64,000 nt of DNA from Stenotrophomonas sp. Marseille-Q4652 (GCF_916618915.1 NZ_CAKAKE010000001.1:1736001-1800000), one strand, 5' to 3'; counted from the stretch's first letter, positions 36,001 through 46,564 are shown. Notes: generated by a model not told the origin, from the sequence alone. Translations and numbers: made by a program.

Positions 36001-37199
36001 TGCGGCGCGGCCTGGCGGCCGGGGTGATGCTGGCACTGTCCAGCCTCCTGTCTGCCCAAGCACAACCCGTGGCCGCAGTTGCCGGCGTCGCCCAGAACCT
36101 CGGATCCACCACCGCCCTCGGCGGCGGGACCGCCCTGCCACCGCCGATGGTGCGTAACGGGCAGGAGATCCTGGTCAACTTCCGCGAAGGACTTGCAGCG
36201 CCGGAGTGCGAGGGTGACGCCACCTCGCCCCGCTGGCGCGCGCACTTTGCCCATGTCCCGGCGCGGCTGGGCAATGGCCAGGACGACGTGCTGCCGCTGT
36301 TTGGCTATGTCGTGGACGAACTGCGGGCGGCCAACCTGCCGACCGAGTTCGCATTGATTCCCTTCGTGGAGAGCGGCTACCGTCCCGGCGCCCGCAGTCC
36401 GAGCGGTCCGGCCGGGCTGTGGCAGTTCATCGCCAGCACCGCGCGCAACCACCGGCTGGTGGTCGACAAGGGCTTCGATGCGCGCCTCTCGCCGGTGGAT
36501 TCCACCCGTGCGGCGGTGCGCTACCTCAAGACCCTGCACGGGATGTTCGGCGGCGACTGGCGACTGGCCGTCATGGCCTACAACGCCGGCGAGTACCGCG
36601 TGCTGCAGTCGCTGCGCCGGGCCGGCATGAACGCCCAGAACGCCAGGCCGGCCGAACTTCCGGGCATGTCGCCGATCACCCACGCCTATGTCGAGAAGCT
36701 CCACGCGCTGGCCTGCGTGCTGGAGCACGCCGAGACCGAGGGCGAGCTGATGGCCAGGCTGGATCGGCCGGTTCCGGTCCTGCAGGCGCACAGCGTGCCT
36801 GCGGGTACTTCGCTGGCCAGCTGGGCCGGAAAGCGCGCCCTGGATCCGAGCCTGGTCAGCCGCCTGAACCCTGCGCTCAAGCAGGGCCGCACCGGCACCG
36901 GCGTGCTTGCACCGGTGACGCCGGAAAGCTTCCTCGCGACGCTGGAATCCTCGCAGGAAACCGTCACGACGGTGGCCGCCGCGGAGCCGCCGCCTCCCGC
37001 CCCCGCGTCCGCCGCTGCTTCGACGTCAACGACCGTGGCGGCGCGCGAGCGGCGGCACACCGTGCGCAATGGCGAGTCCGCATGGACCATCGCCAAGCGT
37101 TACGGGATCCCCGTCAAGGCCCTGCTGGCCTTCAACGGCCTGGGCGCGAGCAGCGTACTCAAGCCCGGCATGGTCCTGCGCTTCCAGGACAAGGACTGA
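35997..37199 (+). CDS. MltD-like membrane-bound lytic transglycosylase
   Basis: A 400-residue periplasmic protein. A signal sequence (about residues 1-22) is followed by a Slt domain with catalytic Glu125 (IPFVESGYRPGARSPSGPAG), then a Pro/Ala-rich linker and one C-terminal LysM (RHTVRNGESAWTIAKRYG, about 350-395). E. coli MltD carries two LysM repeats, so this form is shorter. There is no clear lipobox. Two adjacent ATGs (35997, 36000) are both usable; the first overlaps the gloB stop by 4 bp. Confidence 0.88.
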   Translation: MMRRGLAAGVMLALSSLLSAQAQPVAAVAGVAQNLGSTTALGGGTALPPPMVRNGQEILVNFREGLAAPECEGDATSPRWRAHFAHVPARLGNGQDDVLPLFGYVVDELRAANLPTEFALIPFVESGYRPGARSPSGPAGLWQFIASTARNHRLVVDKGFDARLSPVDSTRAAVRYLKTLHGMFGGDWRLAVMAYNAGEYRVLQSLRRAGMNAQNARPAELPGMSPITHAYVEKLHALACVLEHAETEGELMARLDRPVPVLQAHSVPAGTSLASWAGKRALDPSLVSRLNPALKQGRTGTGVLAPVTPESFLATLESSQETVTTVAAAEPPPPAPASAAASTSTTVAARERRHTVRNGESAWTIAKRYGIPVKALLAFNGLGASSVLKPGMVLRFQDKD

Positions 37200-37220
37200 T
37201 CGCAGGAACACCTCGATAGC

Positions 37221-37249
37221 GGCCCCGCGGCAGTTACTCCTGCGGGGCC
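37221..37249 (+). terminator. Candidate terminator of the mltD-like gene
   Basis: Inverted repeat GGCCCCGC/GCGGGGCC with a 13-nt loop, about 20 bp past the stop. There is no U-tract, so confidence is low. The remaining 180 bp before the next hairpin show nothing. Confidence 0.35.
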
Positions 37250-37429
37250 TGTTGATCTGATGGGTTGGGCCGCGGCAGCGGTAACGGGCTGCACGGCTCC
37301 AGAGCGGACCAGCACTGCCGCCAGTGCAGGCGACCAACCGCACGAACCAACTGTCGCCACCAAGGTCCCCAGCGCGATCCACGCGCATGCCATTCACGAC
37401 CATGTCCAGGCAGGGCCGCTCCTGCAACA

Positions 37430-37457
37430 AAAAAGCCCGGCTTTCGCCGGGCTTTTT
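37430..37457. terminator. Bidirectional terminator downstream of ppiD
   Basis: A 12-bp stem AAAAAGCCCGGC/GCCGGGCTTTTT with a 4-nt loop, flanked by A and T runs, 14 bp past the ppiD stop. It would stop transcripts from both directions. Confidence 0.9.
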
Positions 37458-37471
37458 ACGGACTGCCTCGC

Positions 37472-39442
37472 TTACAGCTGCGATTCGTCGGTCTTGATGC
37501 GGAAGCGCTTGCGCATCGCCTCGACGTAGGCCTTGGCCGCCGCCGCGCCGTCGATCTGGCTCAACTGCTGCTTCAGCATGGCCTGCTGCTCGGCCGGGAT
37601 CTCGGCGAGGTTACCGGGCGTGACCTTGCTGACCGCGAATACCGCGTAACGCCCATCCTCGAGCTTGACCTTGCCATGGGTGGCCTTGCCCTCGGCCGGA
37701 GCAGCGGCGGCGAAGATGGCACGGCTCGCCGCCGGGCTAGGCAGCTGTGCCATGCGCGGCAGCCCCGGCATCGGCATCAGCTGCAGGTTTTCGCTGGCTG
37801 CCAGCGCCGGCAGCGCCTGGCCTTCGGCCAGCTTCTTGAGCAGTGCATCGGCCGCGGCCAGCGACTGCTTCTCCGCGCGGTCCTTGCGGATCGCGGCGAT
37901 GACCTGGTCACGGGCCTGCTCCAGCGGCAGCGCCTGCTCCGGCGAGTGCTCGGTCACGCGGATCATCACCGTGTGGTTCGGCGACAGCTCGATCGGATCG
38001 CTGACCGTGCCGTCCTGGACCAGGATGTCCGAGAACGCCGCACGCAGCACGGCCGGGTTGGCGGCAATGCCGGTGGCGTTGTCACGGGTGAACGGACCCA
38101 GCGTCTGCACCTGCACGCCAACCTCCTCCGCGGCCGGCGTCAGCGCGGTCGGGTTCTTGTAGACCAGGTCGACCAGGCGGCCACTGAGCTCGTTGAACGC
38201 ACGCTCCTGGTCAGCCTGGCGCTGTTCGGCGGCCAGCTGCTCGCGCACGTCCTCGAACGCCTTGCCCTGCCCGCCCTGCACCTCGCGCAGCTTCAGCACG
38301 TGGTAGCCGAATTCGGTCTCCACCGGACCGGCCACCTCGCCGACCTGCATCGCAAACAGTGCATCCTCGAAGGCCTTGACCATCACGCCCTTCTCCACCC
38401 AACCCAGGTCACCGCCCTCGGCCTTGGAACCCGGGTCATCGGAATTGGCCGTGGCCAGCGCGGCAAAGTCCGCGCCCGGCTGGCGGGCCTGTTCGGCCAG
38501 CTTCGCGGCCTTGGCCTGCGCGACTTTCTTCGCTGCCTCGTCGGCACCGGCCTGGATCAGGATGTGCGAGGCCAGGCGCTGTTCCGGCGCAACGAAGCGC
38601 GCCTTCTCGTCCTCGTAACGACGGCGCAACGTGGCCTCGTCGGCCGCCGGCACCGGCGGCAGGTCCCTGCCACGGAGCTCGACGTATTCGATACTGACGG
38701 TTTCCGGCTGGCGGAAATCCCCGGTATTGGCGTCGTACCACTGCTTGACCTGCTCGTCGGTCACCGGCGTGGTGTCCTCGGCCGGCTCGGGCAGCAGCGC
38801 GATTTCCACGTCACGGGTTTCACCCAGCAGCTTGAGCAGGCGCTCGGTCTCACCCTTGGTGGCGAAACCCGATTCGGCCAGCGCGGTCGGGATGATCGAC
38901 TGCTGCAGGCTGGTGCGCACGAGCTGCTCGAACTGGGCCGGCGTGCGCGGCGGCGCGCTCTGCGCCAGCACCACGCGGTACTGGTCCACGTCGAACTTGC
39001 CGTCACGCTGGAAGGCGGGAATGTTGGCGATGTAATCGCGCACCGTGGCGTCGCTGATGACGATGCCCACGTCTTCCGAGGCCAGGCGCAGCACCTGTTC
39101 GTCAATCAGCTGGTCCAGCACGGCCAGCTTGTTTTCCACGCTCTCGAACTCGCGCGGATCGAAGGCATCACCCTGCTCCTGGCGTGCCTGCATGCGGGCC
39201 TGCTCGAAACGGGTACGGAATTCCTCGGTGCTGACTTCGTGGTGCTGCCACAGCAGCGACACCGGCCACCACGACGGCGCCGAGCTCCACCACTTCGGCG
39301 GCGCCTGCACCTTGGCCACGTTGTTCGCACCCACGCCACCGAGGTAGCTGTTGTCGATGACGAACAGGAACGGAATCATCAACAGGCCCAGGATCACCGT
39401 GGCAATCCAGCCCGAGGTCTTGTCGCGTAGTTTCTGCAGCAT
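37472..39442 (-). CDS. ppiD: Periplasmic chaperone/peptidyl-prolyl isomerase PpiD
   Basis: A 656-residue protein starting at ATG 39440-39442 (MLQKLRDKTSGWIATVILGL). One transmembrane helix (about residues 12-34) anchors it in the inner membrane. A SurA-like N-terminal chaperone region follows. A parvulin domain near 265-365 has RLASHILIQ, GGDLGWVEKG and ETEFGYHVLKL. It assists folding of proteins leaving the Sec translocon. It is downstream of hupB and the tRNA cluster, the conserved hupB-ppiD neighbourhood. Confidence 0.93.
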   Translation of the reverse strand: MLQKLRDKTSGWIATVILGLLMIPFLFVIDNSYLGGVGANNVAKVQAPPKWWSSAPSWWPVSLLWQHHEVSTEEFRTRFEQARMQARQEQGDAFDPREFESVENKLAVLDQLIDEQVLRLASEDVGIVISDATVRDYIANIPAFQRDGKFDVDQYRVVLAQSAPPRTPAQFEQLVRTSLQQSIIPTALAESGFATKGETERLLKLLGETRDVEIALLPEPAEDTTPVTDEQVKQWYDANTGDFRQPETVSIEYVELRGRDLPPVPAADEATLRRRYEDEKARFVAPEQRLASHILIQAGADEAAKKVAQAKAAKLAEQARQPGADFAALATANSDDPGSKAEGGDLGWVEKGVMVKAFEDALFAMQVGEVAGPVETEFGYHVLKLREVQGGQGKAFEDVREQLAAEQRQADQERAFNELSGRLVDLVYKNPTALTPAAEEVGVQVQTLGPFTRDNATGIAANPAVLRAAFSDILVQDGTVSDPIELSPNHTVMIRVTEHSPEQALPLEQARDQVIAAIRKDRAEKQSLAAADALLKKLAEGQALPALAASENLQLMPMPGLPRMAQLPSPAASRAIFAAAAPAEGKATHGKVKLEDGRYAVFAVSKVTPGNLAEIPAEQQAMLKQQLSQIDGAAAAKAYVEAMRKRFRIKTDESQL

Positions 39443-39557
39443 GGGTATGAGACGGCCTGATGGCGAGCCGCGCAGTTTAACCCGCTTCGCCCCTGCACAC
39501 CCAATGCCGCGACGGCGTGTAGCCCATGAATACGGTGCCGCCGTGGGGTAGGCGAAA

Positions 39558-39586
39558 AAAAACCCCGTGCGATGCACGGGGTTTTT
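39558..39586 (-). terminator. Terminator of the hupB-tRNA transcript
   Basis: A 13-bp stem AAAAACCCCGTGC/GCACGGGGTTTTT with a 3-nt loop; on the minus strand it is followed by an eight-T run. It starts 8 bp after the last tRNA-Asp. Confidence 0.92.
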
Positions 39587-39594
39587 CGAACAAC

Positions 39595-39671
39595 TGGCGG
39601 AGCGGACGGGACTCGAACCCGCGACCTCCGGCGTGACAGGCCAGCATTCTAACCAGCTGAACTACCGCTCC
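39595..39671 (-). tRNA. tRNA-Asp (anticodon GTC), copy nearest ppiD
   Basis: A 77-nt gene with encoded CCA. Acceptor GGAGCGG/CCGCTCC. Anticodon loop CTGTCAC reads GAC/GAU. Sequence identical to the two other copies. It is last in the tRNA array before the terminator. Confidence 0.97.
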
Positions 39672-39720
39672 GCATTGAAACTGAAACTGCATTCCCGGCC
39701 AGGCCGGGAGGACTCAAAAC

Positions 39721-39797
39721 TGGCGGAGCGGACGGGACTCGAACCCGCGACCTCCGGCGTGACAGGCCAGCATTCTAACCAGCTGAACTACCGCTCC
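39721..39797 (-). tRNA. tRNA-Asp (anticodon GTC), middle copy
   Basis: A 77-nt gene identical to its neighbours. It is separated by 49 bp from the copy below and by 84 bp from the copy above; the latter spacer holds a hairpin. Confidence 0.97.
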
Positions 39798-39847
39798 GTG
39801 TTTTGATCCTTACATCCGTTTCCCGAGATGTATCACTTCGAGAAAAC

Positions 39848-39873
39848 AAGGCCCCCGATCTCTCAGGGGCCTT
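39848..39873 (-). other. Hairpin between tRNA-Asp copies
   Basis: Stem AAGGCCCC/GGGGCCTT (8 bp, 10-nt loop) followed on the minus strand by GTTTTC. It may be a partial terminator, lowering the two distal tRNA-Asp copies, or a processing signal. Confidence 0.45.
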
Positions 39874-39881
39874 CTTGAAAC

Positions 39882-39958
39882 TGGCGGAGCGGACGGGACT
39901 CGAACCCGCGACCTCCGGCGTGACAGGCCAGCATTCTAACCAGCTGAACTACCGCTCC
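39882..39958 (-). tRNA. tRNA-Asp (anticodon GTC), copy nearest tRNA-Val
   Basis: A 77-nt gene with encoded CCA, identical in sequence to the other two copies. It lies 27 bp after the tRNA-Val 3' end. Confidence 0.97.
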
Positions 39959-39985
39959 ACTTTCAAAACTGCAACTGACGGTGCT

Positions 39986-40060
39986 TGGTGGGTGCTGAGG
40001 GTTTCGAACCCCCGACCCTCTCCTTGTAAGGGAGACGCTCTACCGCTGAGCTAAGCACCC
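39986..40060 (-). tRNA. tRNA-Val (anticodon TAC)
   Basis: A 75-nt gene with encoded CCA. Acceptor GGGTGCT/AGCACCC. Anticodon loop CTTACAA between TCTCC and GGAGA. Its 5' end is only 11 bp past the hupB stop, with no room for a promoter or terminator between them. Confidence 0.97.
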
Positions 40061-40071
40061 CAGCAAGCCGC

Positions 40072-40344
40072 TTAGTTTACGGCATCCTTCAGAGCTTTAC
40101 CAGCCTTGAAGGACGGATTCTTCGAAGCAGCGATCTTGATGGTGTCGCCGGTCTTCGGGTTGCGACCGGTACGCTCGGCGCGCTCGCGCACCTGGAACGT
40201 GCCGAAGCCCACCAGCGTCACCGCGTCGCCCTTCTTCAGCGCCTTGGTGATTTCGCCGATGACGGCGTCGACAGCGCGGCCAGCTTCAGCCTTGGACAGA
40301 TCAGCAGCAGCGGCAACGCCATCGATCAATTCGGTCTTGTTCAT
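40072..40344 (-). CDS. hupB: DNA-binding protein HU
   Basis: A 90-residue histone-like protein ([20 protein letters not shown]). The DNA-binding arm has [12 protein letters not shown] and ends [11 protein letters not shown]. Start at ATG 40342-40344, preceded by AAAGGGAG as Shine-Dalgarno. It bends and compacts DNA as a dimer. It lies between lon and ppiD as in E. coli and Pseudomonas. A sigma70 promoter 130 bp upstream gives a long, foldable leader, and tRNA genes follow directly. Confidence 0.97.
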   Translation of the reverse strand: MNKTELIDGVAAAADLSKAEAGRAVDAVIGEITKALKKGDAVTLVGFGTFQVRERAERTGRNPKTGDTIKIAASKNPSFKAGKALKDAVN

Positions 40345-40408
40345 TCTGTAAAACTCCCTTTGCGGAGGTCCGCGGTATAGAAGAGTAGGTGGCCGCGTGC
40401 TCTTGTCA

Positions 40409-40467
40409 GCGAACACCTGGAGTGTTGTTCCCGGACATCCACATACGCTTTCGCATGCAGTGTTCGC
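40409..40467 (-). promoter_or_regulatory. Structured 5' leader of hupB
   Basis: In the predicted leader GCGAACAC (minus, from 40467) can pair with GTGTTCGC (40416-40409), closing a 59-nt element. Inside it CATGCG/CGTATG forms an inner stem. Alternatively AACAC/GTGTT near the 3' side forms a small competing hairpin. The two folds exclude each other. Whether this regulates HU translation is unknown. Confidence 0.4.
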
Positions 40468-40477
40468 GAGTCGTGCT

Positions 40478-40506
40478 TTTATACCAGCCGTTCACAGGCC
40501 ACGCAA
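40478..40506 (-). promoter_or_regulatory. Sigma70 promoter of hupB
   Basis: Minus strand: TTGCGT (40501-40506), 17-bp spacer, TATAAA (40478-40483). Start near 40471, giving a leader of about 127 nt. Confidence 0.75.
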
Positions 40507-40554
40507 CTGAAAAGCCAGTAATGGCGCGGGTTTCCAGCGTTTTCCGCACGCGGG

Positions 40555-43008
40555 TCAGTGCTTGACGCGCGTGCTCGGAGTCGCCTTCGCACGGCCGCGC
40601 ACCGCAACACGCTGCGTGCTCTTGCGCACCTTCTTCGGCGTCAGCGGTCGCTCCAGCGCCAGGTCGAGCACTTCCTCGATGTACTTCACCGGCACGATCC
40701 GCAGGTCGCGCGTGACGTTGGCCGGGATGTCGGCCAGGTCCTTGCGGTTCTCCTCGGGAATGATGACCGTGCGGATGCCGCCGCGCAGGGCGGCCAGCAG
40801 CTTCTCCTTCAGGCCACCGATCGCGGTGACGCGACCGCGCAGGGTGATCTCGCCGGTCATCGCCACATCGGCCTTGACCGGCACCTTGGTCAGCATCGAC
40901 ACCAGCGAGGTCACCATCGCGATGCCGGCGCTGGGGCCATCCTTGGGCGTGGCGCCGTCGGGCACGTGCACGTGCACGTCGTGCTTCTGCAGGAAGTCCG
41001 GATCGATGCCCAGCCGGTCCACGCGCGAACGCACCACCGACAGCGCAGCCGAAGCCGATTCCTTCATGACGTTGCCGAGCTGGCCGGTCAGGATCAGCTG
41101 GCCCTTGCCCGGAACCAGGGTGGATTCGATCTGCAGCAGGTCGCCGCCGACCTCGGTCCACGCCAGACCGGTGACCAGGCCGATCTCGTTCTGCTCCTCG
41201 GCCCGACCGAAGTCGAACCGGCGCACGCCCAGGTACTTGTCCAGGTTCCCGCCCGACACCGTGACCAGGGCCTTGGGCTTGCGTGCGCCCTTCTTTGCCT
41301 TGGCCGCCGGCTGCGGGCCGGCCAGCGCGATTTCCTTGACCACCTTGCGGCAGATCTTGGCGATCTCGCGTTCAAGGTTGCGCACGCCGGATTCGCGCGT
41401 GTAGTAGCGCACGATGTCCTGGATCGCTTCGGCCTCTATTTCCAGTTCCGCCGGCTGCAGGCCATTGGCCTTGAGCTGCTTGGGCACCAGGTAGCGCATG
41501 GCGATGTTGAGCTTCTCATCCTCGGTGTAGCCGGGGATGCGGATCACCTCCATGCGGTCCAGCAGCGGGCCCGGAATGTTGAGCGAGTTGGAGGTGGCGA
41601 TGAACATCACCTCCGACAGGTCCAGGTCCACTTCCAGGTAGTGGTCGTTGAAGGCATTGTTCTGCTCCGGATCGAGCACCTCCAGCAGCGCCGAGGACGG
41701 ATCGCCACGGAAGTCCATCGACATCTTGTCGATCTCGTCGAGCACGAACAGCGCGTTCTTGCTGCCCACCTTGTTGAGGTTCTGCACGATGCGACCCGGC
41801 ATCGAACCGACGTAGGTGCGACGGTGGCCACGGATCTCGGCCTCGTCGCGCACGCCACCCAGACTCATGCGCACGAACTTGCGGTTGGTCGCCTTGGCGA
41901 TGGACTGGCCAAGCGAGGTCTTGCCCACGCCCGGAGGGCCGACCAGACACAGGATCGGGCCCTTCATCTGCTTCACGCGCGACTGCACGGCGAGGTATTC
42001 GAGGATGCGGTCCTTGACCTTGTCCAGGCCGAAGTGATCGGCGTCCAGGGTTTCCTGCGCGACCTTGAGGTCCTTGCGCACCTTGGTGCGTTTCTTCCAC
42101 GGCACACCCAGCAGCCAGTCGAGATAGTTGCGCACCACCGCCGCTTCGGCCGACATCGGCGACATCTGCTTGAGCTTGTTGAGCTCGGCCTTGGCCTTGG
42201 TTTCCACGGCCTTGGGCATGCCGGCCTCGGCGATCTTGCGCGCAAGCTCTTCCAGCTCGCCCGGCGCATCGTCCAGGTCACCCAGTTCCTTCTGGATGGC
42301 CTTCATCTGTTCGTTGAGGTAGTACTCGCGCTGGCTCTTCTCCATCTGCGACTTCACCCGGCCGCGGATGCGCTTTTCCATCTGCTGCACGTCGATCTCG
42401 CCATCGACCAGGCCGACCAGCATCTCCAGCCGCTCGCCGACCTGCAGGGTCTCGAGCAGGCGCTGCTTGTCGGCCAGGCGCACGCCGATGTGCGCGGCGA
42501 TGGTATCGGCCAGGCGCGCGGGCTCGTCGATGCCGGCCAGGGTCTGCAGCAGTTCCGGCGGCAGCTTGCGATTGGTCTTGACGTACTGCTCGAACAGCGA
42601 CATCAGCGAACGGGCGATGGCCTCGATCTCGCGCGGTTCGCGCTTGTCTTCGGCCTCGACCTCGGTGGCGCGGCCTTCAAGCGCGCCGTCATGTTCGGCG
42701 ACCTTGTCCACGCGCACGCGCGACAGGCCTTCGACCAGCACCTTGATCGTGCCGTCGGGCAGCTTCAGCAACTGCAGGACCTGGGCCAGGGTGCCCACGG
42801 TGTACAGGTCGGCCGCGCCGGGGTCGTCGGTCTCGGCCGACTTCTGCGCCACCAGCAGGATGCGCTTGTCCGTCTCCATCGCGCGCTCCAGCGCGCGCAT
42901 GGACTTGTCCCGCCCGACGAACAGCGGAATCACCATGTGCGGGAACACCACCACGTCGCGCAGCGGCAGCACGGGCAGGTCGAGTACTTCGGTATGGGAA
43001 TGGGCCAT
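40555..43008 (-). CDS. lon: ATP-dependent protease La
   Basis: An 817-residue protease starting at ATG 43006-43008 ([20 protein letters not shown]). Lon N-terminal domain (about residues 10-205), AAA+ module with Walker A GPPGVGKT near 357-364, and a C-terminal Ser-Lys protease domain. The latter has Ser in [10 protein letters not shown] near 680 and Lys in [10 protein letters not shown] near 723. The last 30 residues form a basic extension beyond the E. coli length. It degrades misfolded and regulatory proteins in the cytoplasm. A sigma32-like promoter lies upstream. Confidence 0.97.
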   Translation of the reverse strand: MAHSHTEVLDLPVLPLRDVVVFPHMVIPLFVGRDKSMRALERAMETDKRILLVAQKSAETDDPGAADLYTVGTLAQVLQLLKLPDGTIKVLVEGLSRVRVDKVAEHDGALEGRATEVEAEDKREPREIEAIARSLMSLFEQYVKTNRKLPPELLQTLAGIDEPARLADTIAAHIGVRLADKQRLLETLQVGERLEMLVGLVDGEIDVQQMEKRIRGRVKSQMEKSQREYYLNEQMKAIQKELGDLDDAPGELEELARKIAEAGMPKAVETKAKAELNKLKQMSPMSAEAAVVRNYLDWLLGVPWKKRTKVRKDLKVAQETLDADHFGLDKVKDRILEYLAVQSRVKQMKGPILCLVGPPGVGKTSLGQSIAKATNRKFVRMSLGGVRDEAEIRGHRRTYVGSMPGRIVQNLNKVGSKNALFVLDEIDKMSMDFRGDPSSALLEVLDPEQNNAFNDHYLEVDLDLSEVMFIATSNSLNIPGPLLDRMEVIRIPGYTEDEKLNIAMRYLVPKQLKANGLQPAELEIEAEAIQDIVRYYTRESGVRNLEREIAKICRKVVKEIALAGPQPAAKAKKGARKPKALVTVSGGNLDKYLGVRRFDFGRAEEQNEIGLVTGLAWTEVGGDLLQIESTLVPGKGQLILTGQLGNVMKESASAALSVVRSRVDRLGIDPDFLQKHDVHVHVPDGATPKDGPSAGIAMVTSLVSMLTKVPVKADVAMTGEITLRGRVTAIGGLKEKLLAALRGGIRTVIIPEENRKDLADIPANVTRDLRIVPVKYIEEVLDLALERPLTPKKVRKSTQRVAVRGRAKATPSTRVKH

Positions 43009-43045
43009 TGAGGGCTCCGCAGGGAATCTGGAAAAGGCAGGCAAT

Positions 43046-43080
43046 AAAAAAGCCGATGACCCCGTTATGGGGCCATCGGC
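43046..43080 (-). terminator. Terminator of clpX
   Basis: Minus strand: a 12-bp stem with one G-U pair (GCCGATGGCCCC, loop ATAAC, GGGGTCATCGGC) followed by six T residues, 76 bp past the clpX stop. The candidate lon heat-shock -10 lies inside its 5' arm and loop. Confidence 0.88.
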
Positions 43081-43093
43081 GTGGTGTTGCAAG
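43065..43093 (-). promoter_or_regulatory. Sigma32-like heat-shock promoter of lon
   Basis: Minus strand: CTTGCAA (43087-43093; consensus CTTGAA), 14-bp spacer, CCCCATAA (43065-43072; consensus CCCCATNT). It is 57 bp upstream of the lon ATG and overlaps the clpX terminator. lon is a classical RpoH target in E. coli. Confidence 0.65.
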
Positions 43094-43156
43094 AGCTGTC
43101 AGGACCTGGCGTAACGCCCGTTCAGAGGACGGGCGACCCATGGGAAAACCGCCTGT

Positions 43157-44446
<1,290 letters not shown>

Positions 44447-44542
44447 GCTTCGCTTACCCAGTTACTCGACCCGATGAACGGGGCGATTCGATTTCGAGAA
44501 TAACACAGGGCCGGAGGGACGACAGTCCAACCCCGACCCTGC

Positions 44543-44566
44543 GGAAAAACCTGTGTTTTCACACAG
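44543..44566 (-). terminator. Terminator between clpP and clpX
   Basis: Stem CTGTGT/ACACAG with a GAAA loop followed by GTTTTTCC on the minus strand, 9 bp past the clpP stop. The 6-bp stem is modest, so some read-through into clpX is likely. A weak promoter (TTGGAC, 19 bp, TGTTAT) for clpX may follow. Confidence 0.65.
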
Positions 44567-44575
44567 TTGCCACCA

Positions 44576-45202
44576 TTACGACGGCTGGATCGACTCTTCC
44601 GGACGACGCTCCAGGACCTGGTCGACCAGACCATAGGCCTGGGCTTCGACGGCGCTCTTGAAGTTGTCGCGCTCGGTGTCGCGGGCGATGGTTTCCAGCG
44701 ACTGTCCGGTGTGCTTTGCCAGCACGTCGTTCAGACGCGCACGCAGGGTCAGGATCTCGCGGGCGTGGATGTCGATGTCCGACGCCTGGCCCTGGAAGCC
44801 GCCCAGCGGCTGGTGGATCATCACGCGCGAGTTCGGCAGTGCGTAACGCTTTCCGGCGGCACCGGCAGCCAGCAGCAGCGCGCCCATCGAGGCGGCCTGG
44901 CCGACGCAGATGGTGCTCACGTCCGGCTTGATGTACTGCATGGTGTCGTAGATCGCCATGCCGGCGGTGACCACGCCACCCGGCGAGTTGATGTAGATGC
45001 TGATGTCCTTTTCCGGGTTTTCCGCTTCCAGGAACAGCAGCTGCGCCACCACCAGGTTGGCCATGTGATCGTCGATCGGGCCCACCAGGAAGATCAGGCG
45101 CTCCTTCAGCAGGCGCGAGTAGATGTCATAGGCACGCTCGCCGCGGCTGGTCTGTTCGACCACCATCGGAACCAGGTTCAGGGCTTTGGTTCGGTTGTCC
45201 AT
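44576..45202 (-). CDS. clpP: ATP-dependent Clp protease proteolytic subunit
   Basis: A 208-residue serine protease, with start at ATG 45200-45202 ([20 protein letters not shown]); a Met four codons upstream is possible. Catalytic triad Ser105 ([10 protein letters not shown]), His130 ([10 protein letters not shown]) and Asp179 (RDTERDNF). Forms a tetradecameric chamber served by ClpX. It is located tig-clpP-clpX-lon, the usual order. Confidence 0.98.
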   Translation of the reverse strand: MDNRTKALNLVPMVVEQTSRGERAYDIYSRLLKERLIFLVGPIDDHMANLVVAQLLFLEAENPEKDISIYINSPGGVVTAGMAIYDTMQYIKPDVSTICVGQAASMGALLLAAGAAGKRYALPNSRVMIHQPLGGFQGQASDIDIHAREILTLRARLNDVLAKHTGQSLETIARDTERDNFKSAVEAQAYGLVDQVLERRPEESIQPS

Positions 45203-45234
45203 TACGTGAGGCACCTATCTTGAAGGGAACATCT

Positions 45235-45256
45235 CCCCGCGCCTTCCGGCGCGGGG
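45235..45256 (-). terminator. Hairpin between tig and clpP
   Basis: A 9-bp GC-only stem CCCCGCGCC/GGCGCGGGG with a 4-nt loop, 15 bp past the tig stop. There is no U-tract on the minus strand, so it may attenuate and not fully terminate. Confidence 0.5.
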
Positions 45257-45271
45257 CGGTAGGAGCGCCGC

Positions 45272-46564
45272 TTACTGGCGGATCGCTTCCTGGAACGACA
45301 GGGACTGCTCGGTGTGCTGGGCACGCTCGGCGATCCAGTCGATCACCTGCTCTTCCATCACGCGGTTCTGCAGGCCACCCATCAGCTGGGGGTCGTTGCG
45401 GTACATCTCAATGACCTGCTGCGGCTCCTCGTAGGTGGAGGCGATCAGGTTCAGGGTTTCGTTCAGACGCTTCGGATCCAGGCGCAGTTCATTGCGCAGG
45501 GCGACTTCGCCGACCAGCAGGCCGACCAGCACACGCTTGCGCGCCGGCTCCACGAAGCCCTGGTGCGCATCGGCCGGGATCTGGCCCGGGTTGCCACCCT
45601 GGCGACGGATCTGCTCGACCTGCTGCTGCAGCATGGCGCGGGCTTCGTTCTCGACCAGGCGCGGCGGCAGTTCGACCGAGCTGTAGGCGGCAACCAGTTG
45701 CTCGCCGACTTCGCGGCGCAGACGGTTCATCAGCGCACCCTTGAGCTCACGCTCCAGGTTGGCACGGATGTCCTTGCGGAACTGCTCCATGTCGCCGCCC
45801 TTGACGCCGAAGCTCTTGATGAAGGCCGCATCGACTTCCGGCAGCACCGGCTCGGAAACCTCGGTCGCCTTGACCGTGACCTGAACCTGCTTGCCGGCCA
45901 GTGCCGGGACGCGCCATTCGGCTGGGAAGTCGACCGTGAGGGTCTTCTCCTCGCCCTTGGCCAGGCCGACCAGGCCCTTTTCGATCTGCTCGAACATCAT
46001 GCCCGAGCCGATGATCACGTTGCCCTTCTCGGTGCCTTCAGCCGGCAGGCGCTCGTCACCGGCCTGCGACCAGGTCTCCAGCGCGACCAGGTCACCTTCC
46101 TTGGCGCCACGGGTGACGGGCTGCCAGGTGCGGCGCTGCATGCGCAGGTTCTCGATCATCTGGTCGATGTCGGCGTCGGTGATCTCTGCGGTGTGGCGGA
46201 CCACGGCCAGCTTGGAGACGTCGATGTCGCCGAAGTCCGGCACCAGTTCGATGGTGGCGACGAAATCCATCTCGCCCTCGCCGCGGTCGATGCGCGGGGT
46301 ACCCGCGATGCGCAGCTGGTGCTCACGCACGGCGGCATCGAAGGTCTCGCGCAGCAGGCCGTCCATCGCCTCGGCACGTACCTGCTGGCCGAAACGCTGC
46401 TCGATCACCTTGGCCGGCACCTTGCCCGGACGGAAGCCCTTGATCCGCGCAGTGCGTGCGATCTCGCCCAGGCGACCCTTGACGTGGGTCTGCAGGCGCT
46501 CCTCCGGCAGGGAGAAGGTCAGGCGGCGTTCCAGGTTGCCGGTGGGTTCGATCGAAGCTTGCAT
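45272..46564 (-). CDS. tig: Trigger factor
   Basis: A 430-residue ribosome-associated chaperone. Start at ATG 46562-46564 ([20 protein letters not shown]). N-terminal ribosome-binding domain with the signature [17 protein letters not shown] near 44-60, FKBP-type isomerase domain about 150-245, and a helical C-terminal domain. It acts on nascent chains before DnaK. It is first of the tig-clpP-clpX-lon series. Confidence 0.97.
   Translation of the reverse strand: MQASIEPTGNLERRLTFSLPEERLQTHVKGRLGEIARTARIKGFRPGKVPAKVIEQRFGQQVRAEAMDGLLRETFDAAVREHQLRIAGTPRIDRGEGEMDFVATIELVPDFGDIDVSKLAVVRHTAEITDADIDQMIENLRMQRRTWQPVTRGAKEGDLVALETWSQAGDERLPAEGTEKGNVIIGSGMMFEQIEKGLVGLAKGEEKTLTVDFPAEWRVPALAGKQVQVTVKATEVSEPVLPEVDAAFIKSFGVKGGDMEQFRKDIRANLERELKGALMNRLRREVGEQLVAAYSSVELPPRLVENEARAMLQQQVEQIRRQGGNPGQIPADAHQGFVEPARKRVLVGLLVGEVALRNELRLDPKRLNETLNLIASTYEEPQQVIEMYRNDPQLMGGLQNRVMEEQVIDWIAERAQHTEQSLSFQEAIRQ

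Noticed and set aside
37265..39430. 721-codon plus-strand frame opposite ppiD
   Set aside because: Antisense shadow; ppiD has a full parvulin domain and correct membrane anchor.
39595..39958. tRNA-Asp repeats as attachment sites of a genomic island
   Set aside because: No integrase or foreign gene nearby; repeats are complete tRNA genes with encoded CCA.
39567..40054. Repeated small proteins with LAERTGLEPATSGVTG
   Set aside because: Translation of tRNA-Asp and tRNA-Val antisense sequence, a known annotation artefact.
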